Shown one piece after another: positions 24,878 to 33,602 of a DNA stretch of 64,000 bases (its first letter is position 1; each line of letters begins with the position of its first letter). Source of the stretch: Rhodospirillales bacterium (GTDB lineage: Bacteria > Pseudomonadota > Alphaproteobacteria > Rhodospirillales > Thalassospiraceae); the NCBI GenBank assembly GCA_019634165.1, contig JAHQVT010000014.1, positions 1-64,000 of the forward strand, written 5' to 3'. The position numbers were made by a program, and so were the translations under genes. Below the pieces are notes generated by a model. It saw only the letters and a list, made by a program, of their open reading frames with translations. It did not search any database and was not told the DNA's origin.

Positions 24878-26158
24878 TTGGCGATCAAAAAGCGAAAGGA
24901 AGATCATTTGGGTGACGAGGCCCGTGGACGCCTGCGTTTCAGGCCTTTGTCCGGGGATCAGCCGTCAAATGATGTCGTGATGGACGCAGACAATAATCAA
25001 TTCGGCGGCGGATATGCCGAAGTTGGAAGCCTTTTGAAGGCGACCCGAAATGGATTAGGGCAAACCGTTGAAGACGTTTGCCAGATGCTCCGTATTCGTA
25101 AAATCTATATCGAAGCCATCGAGAATAGTGACTATTCGCTTCTACCGAATGGTCCCTATGGCCTTGGCTTTGTAAAGGCATATGCTGAACATCTTGGTTT
25201 GGATGGCGCTGAAATCGCCCGTCGTTACCGAGAAGAAAGCAATGCACCAGCAGTTCGCAGTGAATTGTCTTTCCCGAAACCGGTTCAAGAAAGCCGGGTT
25301 CCTGGTGGGGCGGTTCTGTTGATTGCCGTGATGCTTGGTCTTGGTGCTTATGGTGGCTGGTACTATCTTTCCAGCCAGGGCAAGACGATTGCTGATCTGG
25401 TCGATCCACTGCCGGAACGTCTGGCAAGCTACACAACGAAGGCATCTTCGGACACGCCAGAGCCGCGTAATCTTGAAAACGCGGCAGAAGCACAGGCCGC
25501 AGAAGCGGAACCTATTGTATCAGGGGTGGTTGTTTCCGAAGAGAAACCGGTAATCTATGAGGCAACTGAGGCAGCAGAAGTTGCTGCCGAAGAAGTCACG
25601 GTTGAGAAGCCGCCGGTTGTTGGACCAGCCGCCGAAGTGGCGGAAGTCGCCGAGGTTGCCGAAGCCACCGAAGCCACCGAAGTTACAGAGGCGCCAGAGC
25701 CTGTTGTTGCACAAGCAGCATCGGAAACTCAGCAGCCAGTAGCAAGCGACGTAACTGCGGCACCTTCTGTTCAGCCATCAGCGGAAGTTCCCGCTGCACC
25801 GGTTGCAGAAGTGGCATCTGTTCCAGCGGCACCCGAAGTTGATGACGCCGGTGGCGCACGGGTGTTTGGTGCGGTCAATGTCGATAGCCGTGTTGTGATT
25901 TCAGCGGTCGAAACCAGTTGGGTTCGCATTCGTGAATCTGATGGCAATGTTCTGCTGACCCGTATGCTTACGGCTGGGGACACTTACCGTGTACCGAATC
26001 GTGACGGGTTGAAACTTGAAGTCGGGAATGCGGGTGCATTGACCTTCAGTATTGATGGCGCAGAAGCCAAACCTGTTGGTGATTATGGTGCGGTTATTTC
26101 GGACTTCTCGCTGAATGTTGATGATCTGGCGCAGGCCGAACAGCCAACAGTTCAATAA
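24878..26158 (+). CDS. RodZ-like helix-turn-helix membrane protein (DUF4115)
   Basis: A 426-residue protein. The cytoplasmic N-terminal HTH (about 45-115) reads GSLLKATRNGLGQTVEDVCQMLRIRKIYIEAIENSDYSLLP, followed by PYGLGFVKAYAEHLGLDGAEIARRY. One membrane helix is at about 147-168. After it comes an Ala/Glu/Val/Pro-rich periplasmic linker with tandem AEV/ATE repeats, and then a C-terminal DUF4115 beta domain (VNVDSRVVISAVETSWVRIRESDGNVLL). RodZ links MreB to cell-wall synthesis. The TTG at 24878 is used; another in-frame TTG at 24908 has a better-placed AAGGAAG. It lies between ptsP and ispG, as in relatives. Confidence 0.87.
   Translation: MAIKKRKEDHLGDEARGRLRFRPLSGDQPSNDVVMDADNNQFGGGYAEVGSLLKATRNGLGQTVEDVCQMLRIRKIYIEAIENSDYSLLPNGPYGLGFVKAYAEHLGLDGAEIARRYREESNAPAVRSELSFPKPVQESRVPGGAVLLIAVMLGLGAYGGWYYLSSQGKTIADLVDPLPERLASYTTKASSDTPEPRNLENAAEAQAAEAEPIVSGVVVSEEKPVIYEATEAAEVAAEEVTVEKPPVVGPAAEVAEVAEVAEATEATEVTEAPEPVVAQAASETQQPVASDVTAAPSVQPSAEVPAAPVAEVASVPAAPEVDDAGGARVFGAVNVDSRVVISAVETSWVRIRESDGNVLLTRMLTAGDTYRVPNRDGLKLEVGNAGALTFSIDGAEAKPVGDYGAVISDFSLNVDDLAQAEQPTVQ
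25631..25700 (+). repeat. Short tandem coding repeat in the RodZ-like linker
   Basis: Imperfect 9 bp units of the form GCCGAAGTx or GCCACCGAA run in tandem and encode AEV/ATE triplets in the periplasmic linker. The unit is a multiple of three, so changes in copy number would keep the frame. Confidence 0.75.
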
Positions 26159-26200
26159 ATTTCAGGCCCATATTGTGGGTTTGATCGTGGATTAAAAGTC

Positions 26201-26228
26201 AAAGGCGGCCCATTAGGGTCGCCTTTTT
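26201..26228 (+). terminator. Terminator after the RodZ-like gene
   Basis: AAAGGCG(G)CCC pairs with GGG(T)CGCCTTT around an ATTA loop, followed by TTTTTCG. This is a typical rho-independent terminator 43 bp after the stop. Confidence 0.85.
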
Positions 26229-26338
26229 CGTGACAGCTATGCGAATTCTGGCGGAAAATCTGTCACCCAACGGTTTCTAATCCGTGTTTGATAAGCTATA
26301 TACTCCCCAAAGACATTTTGAACATTTTGGAACCCGAA

Positions 26339-27463
26339 ATGAGCGTCCGCCCATATCGCGACATTGAACGCCGAAAAAGCCGAAAAATCCGCGTTGGTAA
26401 TGTGGAAGTCGGCGGAGATGCGCCGATCTCGGTGCAGTCGATGACCAATACCCTGACCACCGATGTGAACGCGACAGTTGCGCAGATCCATCGGTTGGAA
26501 GAGGCGGGTGCTGACATCGTTCGTGTGTCCTGCCCGGATCAGGAATCAAGTCTTGCACTGAAAGACATCATCAAACAGGTGAATGTCCCGATCGTTGCCG
26601 ACATTCATTTCCATTACAAACGTGCAATCGAGGCGGCCGAATCTGGTGCTGCGTGCCTTCGGATCAACCCGGGTAATATCGGATCAACCGAACGTGTGCG
26701 TGAAGTGGTCAAGGCGGCCAAGGATCACGGTTGTTCGATGCGTATCGGTGTGAATGCCGGGTCGCTTGAAAAAGAACTTCTGGAACGCTACGGCGAACCT
26801 TGCCCGGAAGCGATGGTCGAAAGTGCGTTGAACCACGCCAAAATCCTTGAAGATCAGGATTTCCGCGAGTTTAAGATTTCGGTCAAGGCATCTGATGTGT
26901 TCCTTGCTGTTGCCGCCTATTACGGGCTGGCAGAGGCTTGTGACTATCCGCTGCATCTTGGCATTACCGAGGCCGGTGGTCTGCGCGGTGGTACGGTTAA
27001 ATCATCCATCGGTATGGGTAATCTTCTGTGGGCAGGTATTGGTGATACGTTGCGCGTGTCGCTTTCAGCCGACCCGGTTGAAGAAATCCATGTCGGTTAT
27101 GATATTTTGAAATCGCTTGGTCTTCGGACCCGTGGAGTTCAGATCATTTCGTGCCCATCTTGTGCGCGTCAGGGCTTTAACGTGGTGGAAACGGTTGCCG
27201 CCCTTGAAGAACGCCTTGCGCATATTTCGACCCCGATTTCATTGTCGATCATTGGCTGTATCGTCAATGGACCGGGCGAGGCCCGTGAAACCGATATTGG
27301 CCTTACCGGTGGCGGTGGTGGAAACCACAAGATGTATATTTCCGGTCGCCCGGATCATAATATCAGCACGGAAAAAATGGTCGATCACATCGTCGAGTTG
27401 GTCGAAGAACGTGCCGCAAAGATCGAAGCCGAAGAAGTCGCCAAGCAAACCGCAGCAGAGTAG
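26339..27463 (+). CDS. ispG: 4-hydroxy-3-methylbut-2-enyl diphosphate synthase (flavodoxin)
   Basis: A 374-residue MEP-pathway enzyme that converts MEcPP to HMBPP using a [4Fe-4S] cluster. The N-terminal TIM barrel has [41 protein letters not shown] and [10 protein letters not shown]. The C-terminal cluster Cys are in [14 protein letters not shown] (two Cys) and [15 protein letters not shown] (one), plus the conserved Glu. The ATG at 26339 gives [17 protein letters not shown], the typical start; the 17 extra residues of the longer frame are not family-like. It precedes hisS in the usual order. Confidence 0.96.
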   Translation: MSVRPYRDIERRKSRKIRVGNVEVGGDAPISVQSMTNTLTTDVNATVAQIHRLEEAGADIVRVSCPDQESSLALKDIIKQVNVPIVADIHFHYKRAIEAAESGAACLRINPGNIGSTERVREVVKAAKDHGCSMRIGVNAGSLEKELLERYGEPCPEAMVESALNHAKILEDQDFREFKISVKASDVFLAVAAYYGLAEACDYPLHLGITEAGGLRGGTVKSSIGMGNLLWAGIGDTLRVSLSADPVEEIHVGYDILKSLGLRTRGVQIISCPSCARQGFNVVETVAALEERLAHISTPISLSIIGCIVNGPGEARETDIGLTGGGGGNHKMYISGRPDHNISTEKMVDHIVELVEERAAKIEAEEVAKQTAAE

Positions 27464-27591
27464 CAAGGCTGTATTGATCAATTTTGGCTTTCCGCCACAC
27501 CGGCGGAAAGCTATTTTCATGTTCACATGAGTTTGCGCTGATTGGGAAATCACGTAAATATCTGGAATTCAAGTTAGATCGGAGACCCAAA

Positions 27592-28833
27592 GTGGCATCG
27601 CTTCAACCCGTCCGTGGCACGCATGACCTTCTGCCTGAACAGAACCGTCTGCAGGATTACATCGCGAATACCGCACGCGAAATCGGCGAGTTGTACGGCT
27701 ATCACCGCATGTCCACGCCGATCTTTGAATTTACCGAAGTTTTTGCCCGTACCCTTGGCGATACGTCCGATGTCGTAACCAAGGAAATGTACACATTCGA
27801 AGATCGTGGTGGCGAACAGATTACCCTGCGTCCAGAAGGAACTGCCGGTATTGCGCGTGCCTATATCTCGAACGGTATGCAGCAGATGTCGCCGGTCAAG
27901 GTCAGCTATTATGGCCCGATGTTCCGTTATGAACGCCCGCAAAAAGGGCGCCAACGTCAGTTCCACCAAATTGGTGCCGAACTGCTTGGCGTTGAACAGG
28001 TTGCTGGTGATATCGAAATGATCGGATATGGCGCGCATATCCTTAAATCCCTTGGTCTTTGGGACAGCATCACGTTGGAATTGAACACCCTTGGCGATCC
28101 CGAAAGCCGGGTGGCCTATCGCGATGTTTTGGTCGACTACTTCAAAGGTCATTTCGATAAACTGTCCGAAGACAGCCGCGCACGTCTGGAAAAGAACCCG
28201 CTGCGTATTCTTGATTCCAAGGATGAAGGCGATCGGGCATTGGTCGCCAATGCGCCGCTATTCTCTGAGTACCTGAATGAACACAGCAAAGAATTCTTCA
28301 AAGGTCTGACCGAAGGTCTGGGTGATATCGGGATCAATTACGAACTGAACCCGCGTCTTGTCCGTGGTCTGGATTACTATTGCCATACCTGCTTTGAATT
28401 CACGACCAATACCCTTGGTGCACAAGGAACGGTGATGGCCGGTGGCCGCTATGACGGGCTGGTTTCGACCATGGGCGGTCCGCAGACCGCCGGTGTTGGT
28501 TGGGCCGCAGGTGTTGAACGTTTGGCGTTGATGGTTGGCGAAGCACCGGCTGGTGCGCGCCCGGTCGCCTTGATCCCGATGGGGGACGCCGCCGAGGCCA
28601 AATGTCGCACTCTTGCACAGACCTTGCGCGAAGCCGGTATCGCGGTTGAGCTTGGCTATTCAGGCAATATGAAAAAGCGCATGAAGCGCGCGGACAAAGC
28701 AAATGCCTGCAAGGCTGTCATTCTTGGCGATGATGAATTGGTCAAAGGGGTTGCCCAACTGCGTGACCTTGATAGCGGTGAACAGAAAGAAGTCGCCCTT
28801 GATCAGCTTGCGAATGTGATCGGCAAAAAGTGA
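27592..28833 (+). CDS. hisS: Histidyl-tRNA synthetase
   Basis: A 413-residue class II synthetase that charges tRNA-His. Motif 1 is in PVRGTHDLLPEQNRLQDYIAN and MSTPIFEFTEVFARTLGD. Motif 2 is MFRYERPQKGRQRQFHQIGAELLG. The histidine-specific LVRGLDYYCHTCFEF (HisA motif) and the ABG/YDGL block GGRYDGLVSTMGG follow, with motif 3 GVGWAAGVERLAL. The C-terminal anticodon-binding domain begins near ARPVALIPMGD. The GTG at 27592, with GGAG seven bases upstream, is preferred over the long frame starting at 27484. hemA follows after 7 bp. Confidence 0.96.
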   Translation: MASLQPVRGTHDLLPEQNRLQDYIANTAREIGELYGYHRMSTPIFEFTEVFARTLGDTSDVVTKEMYTFEDRGGEQITLRPEGTAGIARAYISNGMQQMSPVKVSYYGPMFRYERPQKGRQRQFHQIGAELLGVEQVAGDIEMIGYGAHILKSLGLWDSITLELNTLGDPESRVAYRDVLVDYFKGHFDKLSEDSRARLEKNPLRILDSKDEGDRALVANAPLFSEYLNEHSKEFFKGLTEGLGDIGINYELNPRLVRGLDYYCHTCFEFTTNTLGAQGTVMAGGRYDGLVSTMGGPQTAGVGWAAGVERLALMVGEAPAGARPVALIPMGDAAEAKCRTLAQTLREAGIAVELGYSGNMKKRMKRADKANACKAVILGDDELVKGVAQLRDLDSGEQKEVALDQLANVIGKK

Positions 28834-28840
28834 GAATGGT

Positions 28841-30187
28841 GTGACAGACGCGATTTCGCAGGATGACGTTGGAGATTGGCCGCTAGATCGCCTTATGGTG
28901 ATCGGCACCAATCATCGGCGCTCAAGCGAAGATACCCGCGACCGTCTGTTCATCGATGAAGCCCGCTTGCCACAGTTTTTAGCCGCTATCGAGCAAGCCC
29001 GTTTGGGGCAGGCGGTTGTTGTTTCGACTTGCAACCGCACCGAAATTCATCTGTTGGCCACCGAGGCCGAACGTGGCCGCGAACGGCTGATTGATCTGAT
29101 GTCGCTTTGGGCCGATCTGGATCGTGATCAACTGGCAAGTGAACTTTATATCCGTTCTGGCCGGGATGCGTTACGCCATATGTTTGCCGTAGCAGCGTCA
29201 CTTGACAGTCTGGTGATTGGCGAACCCGAAGTGTTTGGTCAGGTCAAAGATGCGCACAGGATCGCGCGTCGCCATGATCTTGTCGGGCGCGAATTGGAAC
29301 TGGTCTATCAGACCGCTTATGCCATCGCCAAAAAGGTCCGTAGTAAAACCGGCATCGGGCAAGGTGCTGTTTCGATTGCTGCTGCCGCGCAATCGGTTGC
29401 CCGTGACCTGCATGGTGATCTTGGCAATTGTACCTTGTTGCTGGCAGGGGCCGGAGACATGGGCGAGTTGATTGCAGCATCGCTGGCGGAACGCGGTATT
29501 GGCCGTATCTTGGTGACTGATAGGCTGGCTGCACGGGCAAGACTTGTTGCGAGACGATTGGATTGCCATTGGTCAGAAATAGATGATCTCGACCGGCTTT
29601 TGGCCGAGGCGGATTTGGTTCTGACAGCAGGCGGTTCGCGGCGCTACATGATTGACAAGGACCGTGCGCTGGCATCGGTCAAGCGGCGTCGATACCGTCC
29701 GGTCCTGATGATTGATACAGCCGTTCCGGGTGATATTGACCCACAGGTCGATGAAATTGACGAAGTGTTCTTTTACCGGATCGAAGATCTGGAAAAGATC
29801 GCGGCAGAAGGCCGGGGTGGTCGCGAAGAAAAGGCTGATGAAGCTTGGGCGCTGATCGAGGCGGAGCTTGATAGTTTTGTCCGTGACCGTGCGCAGCGCG
29901 CAGCAGTTCCAGCGATTGCTGATCTGCGTAAGCGGTTTGAAAATGTGCGTGAAGATGCGCTTCGTGAAAGTCAGGGCGATGCCGAAAAGGCAACCAGGCT
30001 TTTGATTAACCGCTTGTTGCATACACCGACCCAAGCCCTAAAAGATTTGGCGACGACAACAGATGGTGCTGGCACTATCGAATGGGTCAAGGCCCAGAAA
30101 CTGTTGGCGCGCCTGTTTGAACTTGATGAAAAACCGGTTGGCGATAAAACCGCAGCCACCGACCCCGAACAGGAGAATAAAGAGTGA
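28841..30187 (+). CDS. hemA: Glutamyl-tRNA reductase
   Basis: A 448-residue GluTR, the first step of C5-pathway haem synthesis, which reduces Glu-tRNA to glutamate-1-semialdehyde with NADPH. The catalytic Cys64 is in [35 protein letters not shown] is the second hallmark. The NADPH-binding Rossmann segment is [23 protein letters not shown], and the C-terminal dimerisation helices include [14 protein letters not shown]. The start is GTG. The C5 type is unusual in many alphaproteobacteria, which use the Shemin enzyme ALAS; the two pathways cannot be compared from this window alone. It overlaps prfA by four bases. Confidence 0.93.
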   Translation: MTDAISQDDVGDWPLDRLMVIGTNHRRSSEDTRDRLFIDEARLPQFLAAIEQARLGQAVVVSTCNRTEIHLLATEAERGRERLIDLMSLWADLDRDQLASELYIRSGRDALRHMFAVAASLDSLVIGEPEVFGQVKDAHRIARRHDLVGRELELVYQTAYAIAKKVRSKTGIGQGAVSIAAAAQSVARDLHGDLGNCTLLLAGAGDMGELIAASLAERGIGRILVTDRLAARARLVARRLDCHWSEIDDLDRLLAEADLVLTAGGSRRYMIDKDRALASVKRRRYRPVLMIDTAVPGDIDPQVDEIDEVFFYRIEDLEKIAAEGRGGREEKADEAWALIEAELDSFVRDRAQRAAVPAIADLRKRFENVREDALRESQGDAEKATRLLINRLLHTPTQALKDLATTTDGAGTIEWVKAQKLLARLFELDEKPVGDKTAATDPEQENKE

Positions 30188-31266
30188 GTCTGGACCTTGG
30201 TAAGCTTGATGGCGTCGTACGCCGGTTCGACGAGCTTAATGCGCTTCTTTCGAGTGGTGAGCTTGATGGCGACGGCTTTGCCAAGATGTCGCGTGAACAT
30301 GCTGAACTGGCCCCGATTGTCGAGGTCATCGAAGCATATAAAAGGCTTCTGAGCGACCTTGCCGAAGCTGAAGAAATTCTGGCTGATCCGGCTGGTGATC
30401 GCGATATGCGCGAAATGGCCGAGGCTGAAAAATACGAAATTCAAGAAAAGCTGCCTGAGGCAGAGCGTCAGATGAAGCTGATGCTGATCCCCAAAGACAG
30501 CGCAGATACCAAAAACGCCATCCTTGAAATTCGTGCCGGGACGGGGGGTGAAGAAGCGGCCCTTTTTGCCGCCGACCTTTACCGCATGTATCAGCGTTAC
30601 GCCGAAGGGCGCGGCTGGAAGTTCGAACAAATGGACGCCAGCGAGAACGACCTTGGCGGGTTTAAGGAAGTTATCGTCAATGTGTCGGGAACGGATGTGT
30701 TTGCCCGGTTGAAATTTGAAAGTGGCGTGCATCGCGTGCAGCGTGTTCCGGTGACCGAAGGTGGTGGACGTATTCACACCTCGGCAGCAACCGTTGCCGT
30801 TCTGCCCGAAGCCGAAGAGGTCGATATCCGCATTGATCCCAAAGATCTGCGTATTGATACCTATCGATCACAGGGTGCTGGTGGTCAGCACGTCAACACG
30901 ACCGACAGTGCGGTGCGGATCACGCATATTCCGACTGGTGTTGTTGCTGCCAGTCAGGAAGCAAAATCCCAGCATAAGAACAAAGAAAAAGCGATGAAGA
31001 TGCTGCTGTCGCGCCTTTATGATCAGGAACGCGAAAGCAAAGATAGCGCGCGTGCTGCAGACCGTAAATCGCAGGTCGGTTCGGGTGATCGTTCTGAACG
31101 CATTCGCACCTATAATTTCCCGCAGGGGCGCGTATCAGATCACCGTATTAACCTGACCCTTTATCGTCTGGATGATTTCATGGCCGGTGGCCCGGCTGTT
31201 GATGAAATGTTTGATGCCCTGATTGCCGAAGAACAGGCACAGAAACTTGCCGAGATCGAAGGCTAG
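30184..31266 (+). CDS. prfA: Peptide chain release factor 1
   Basis: A 360-residue RF1 that releases peptides at UAA and UAG. The catalytic GGQ is at 233-235 ([20 protein letters not shown]); the codon-recognition P-V-T is in [16 protein letters not shown]. The start is GTG inside the hemA stop overlap (GTGA), so translation is coupled. PrmC, encoded 3 bp downstream, methylates the GGQ glutamine, a conserved functional pairing. Confidence 0.97.
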   Translation: MSLDLGKLDGVVRRFDELNALLSSGELDGDGFAKMSREHAELAPIVEVIEAYKRLLSDLAEAEEILADPAGDRDMREMAEAEKYEIQEKLPEAERQMKLMLIPKDSADTKNAILEIRAGTGGEEAALFAADLYRMYQRYAEGRGWKFEQMDASENDLGGFKEVIVNVSGTDVFARLKFESGVHRVQRVPVTEGGGRIHTSAATVAVLPEAEEVDIRIDPKDLRIDTYRSQGAGGQHVNTTDSAVRITHIPTGVVAASQEAKSQHKNKEKAMKMLLSRLYDQERESKDSARAADRKSQVGSGDRSERIRTYNFPQGRVSDHRINLTLYRLDDFMAGGPAVDEMFDALIAEEQAQKLAEIEG

Positions 31267-31269
31267 GAC

Positions 31270-32193
31270 ATGCAGGCCGATCCGATGACCATTGATGCCA
31301 ACAGTCCTTCAACACTTGGTGCCTTAATGGCGCAAGGTGTTGCTGAGTTGAGCGATGCCGGGATTGAAAATGCCCGTATGGATGCGCGTATTTTGCTGTC
31401 CCGTGCCGCCGGTGTTGATGGTGGTCGGGTTACAGCATGGCCCGAAGAAGAAGTTGCTCCAGACAAAGCCGCAATCTTCAAGGATATGATTGCGCGCCGG
31501 GCTGGTCATGAGCCGGTCGGTCGTATTTTGGAGGAGCGTGATTTTTGGCGTCATACGTTCAAACTTTCCCCTGAAACGCTTGAACCACGCCCTGATAGCG
31601 AAACTCTGGTCGAATGGGCAATTGATTTCCTTGAAGATGCCGATGCACCCAGCATCCTGGATTTTGGCACTGGAACGGGTTGTTTGTTGCTTTCAGCGAT
31701 TGGCGATCTTCCGGGGGCGACGGGGATTGGGCTTGATATCAGCAATGGCGCTATTATCTGTGCACTGGAAAATGCCAAGGCATTGGAGCTTGATCATCAA
31801 ACGCAGTTTCGTGTGTCTGATTGGGATCGCGCATTAAGCGATGGGGAACGCGAAGCCGGATTTGATCTTGTGATGTCAAATCCGCCCTATATCACGGCCG
31901 ATGAAATGAAGACCCTTTCTGCTGAGGTCCAAAAATTTGACCCGCGTCAGGCATTGACCGACGAGGGCGATGGGCTTGGTGCTTATCGGATATTGGCAAA
32001 GGTGGCGTTTGATCTGGTGAAACCGGCTGGTTTTGTGATCTTTGAAATCGGGCGTGGTCAGGAAAACGATGTTGGCCAGTTGTTGGTTGAGGCCGGATTT
32101 GTCGGGATCGAACACCGTGAAGACCTTGGCGGAATTGTTCGCTGCGTTGCGGGAAAGAAAACCCGTTGCTCGGTCGGGCGCTGCGTAATCTGA
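31270..32193 (+). CDS. prmC: Release factor glutamine methyltransferase
   Basis: A 307-residue methyltransferase that N5-methylates the glutamine of the release-factor GGQ motif. The N-terminal helical domain (about 1-95) binds the factor; SAM motif I is ILDFGTGTGCLLLSAIGDLP; the catalytic NPPY is at 204-207. EPRPDSETLVEWA is a further hallmark. The C-terminus ends with a short Cys/Arg-rich tail, TRCSVGRCVI, beyond the usual end. It is the last gene of the hisS-hemA-prfA-prmC run. Confidence 0.95.
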   Translation: MQADPMTIDANSPSTLGALMAQGVAELSDAGIENARMDARILLSRAAGVDGGRVTAWPEEEVAPDKAAIFKDMIARRAGHEPVGRILEERDFWRHTFKLSPETLEPRPDSETLVEWAIDFLEDADAPSILDFGTGTGCLLLSAIGDLPGATGIGLDISNGAIICALENAKALELDHQTQFRVSDWDRALSDGEREAGFDLVMSNPPYITADEMKTLSAEVQKFDPRQALTDEGDGLGAYRILAKVAFDLVKPAGFVIFEIGRGQENDVGQLLVEAGFVGIEHREDLGGIVRCVAGKKTRCSVGRCVI

Positions 32194-32295
32194 ATTTTCT
32201 GCTGTTTGGATGTAAAAAAAGCGAATGGCAGTGAAAAAAACAGTTGGAATAACCGAACAAGCCATATAGGTTGGTTTGAACGGGCCGGGTGCCCG

Positions 32296-32316
32296 ACGCG
32301 CTTATGAAAGCGCCGT
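32296..32316 (+). ncRNA. Structured leader upstream of the DUF4167 gene (candidate)
   Basis: The 291 bp between prmC and DUF4167 contains GCGCTT-ATGA-AAGCGC (32298-32313), extended by an AC/GT pair across one bulge, directly after the small hairpin CGGG-TG-CCCG. It lies about 170 bp before the DUF4167 start. No known riboswitch class is recognised. The rest of the gap is unremarkable. Confidence 0.3.
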
Positions 32317-32484
32317 GTTCCCCAGTAAACAGTCAACAATCTCCGTTCCTTTTTGGGTCCTCGGCAGGTTTGTATTGGTGCCGTTTAATCGGTGCTGTTT
32401 AGCGGGAAATATGTTTTTCAGACGGAGTGGTTCCGGGGCCGATGATGCCACCGGATTGTCCTTCAACACCAAAGTCATGTTGAT

Positions 32485-33336
32485 ATGAGAAATAACAATA
32501 AACGTCCGCGCGGACGGCAACAGCCTACTAAACGTCCAGTGAATCCAAAATTTCAGAATTTTGACAGTAATGGGCCGGATGGTCGTGTTCGTGGGAACGC
32601 ACAGCAGGTCCATGAAAAATACGTTTCGCTTGCCAAGGATTGCACCGACGATCCTGTTCTTGCGGAAAACTATTACCAGCACGCTGAACACTACTATCGC
32701 ATCCTTCAGGCTGCGCAGGAGTGGGAAAACCAGCGTCGCGAAGAACGCGGCGGCGATAACAATAATCGCAACCGCAACAATAACAACGTTCGCAACAACC
32801 GCGATGACCGCAACGACACCCCGGTAAATCAGGGTGACGATCAACGGGGCGAAAACACCGAAATCGCAGCAAACGCTGCGCCGGATGGTGAAGCAACTTC
32901 GTCTGATGCGGAAAACACCGCTGGCGAAAACACTGAAGCATCATCTGTTGCCAGTGCCGACGATAAGCCGAAACGCGCACCACGTGCACGTCGCACGGAC
33001 GGTCGTCCTGCTGGCCGTGGTCGTCCTCGGAAATCGGACGATGCCAATGTGTCCCCGGCGGCTGCAAACAGTGCACCTGTAGAAGCTGCCAGCGATGATG
33101 CAGTTTCTGCACCTGCTGCACCTGCCCCTGAAGCTGTTGCGCCAGCAACTGCTGTTGATGCGGACGGTGCTGATCAGGGTGATGACGGCGAAAAGAAACC
33201 ACGCCGTGCATCAAGCAGCACGACCCGCACACGTGGCCGTCATCCGACCGCACGTCGCGGCAGAAGCCGTGCCGCAGGGCGCGATGATGAAGACACAACG
33301 TCCTCTGATGAAGGGTCCGAACCTGTTTCGGCCTAA
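32485..33336 (+). CDS. DUF4167 domain protein, RNA-binding-like
   Basis: A 283-residue highly charged protein. The conserved N-terminal DUF4167 block reads NFDSNGPDGRVRGNAQQVHEKYVSLAKD, followed by ENYYQHAEHYYRILQAAQE. After residue 90 come low-complexity tracts: Asn/Arg-rich, then Ala/Pro/Glu-rich linkers and C-terminal basic patches (RRTDGRPAGRGRPRKS; TRTRGRHPTARRGRSRAAG) resembling AT-hook or RNA-binding tails. Its position between prmC and clpB is characteristic of alphaproteobacteria. Function unproven; an RNA or ribosome link is inferred from charge and neighbours. Confidence 0.88.
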   Translation: MRNNNKRPRGRQQPTKRPVNPKFQNFDSNGPDGRVRGNAQQVHEKYVSLAKDCTDDPVLAENYYQHAEHYYRILQAAQEWENQRREERGGDNNNRNRNNNNVRNNRDDRNDTPVNQGDDQRGENTEIAANAAPDGEATSSDAENTAGENTEASSVASADDKPKRAPRARRTDGRPAGRGRPRKSDDANVSPAAANSAPVEAASDDAVSAPAAPAPEAVAPATAVDADGADQGDDGEKKPRRASSSTTRTRGRHPTARRGRSRAAGRDDEDTTSSDEGSEPVSA

Positions 33337-33366
33337 CACTATCAGAACTGACGTTTCAGCATGACA

Positions 33367-33402
33367 AACACCCTCGTAAGTCGATGACTTGCGGGGGTGT
33401 TG
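33367..33402 (+). terminator. Terminator after the DUF4167 gene
   Basis: AACACCCTCG(T)AAGTC pairs with GACTT(G)CGGGGGTGTT around a GAT loop, a long stem with small bulges, followed by GTCGTTTTGG. It lies 30 bp after the stop. Confidence 0.75.
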
Positions 33403-33602
33403 TCGTTTTGGCGTGGTAGGAAATTGGGGGTTTCCAACGTTTATAAATTGAAACTGTCTAGGCGCAAAACCTAATAAGTCGTGCAACCTTTGATTATTGT
33501 TGGTATCAATTTATTAAAATCATAAACAATTCCGTGAAGTTATCATCAGCATAGGCCGTTTGATTGCAATTCGCGGAAGGACTGCAATATGGGGGTTCTT
33601 TG

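Noticed and set aside
27574..28152. 192-codon minus-strand frame opposite hisS
   Set aside because: The synthetase motifs on the plus strand explain the region.
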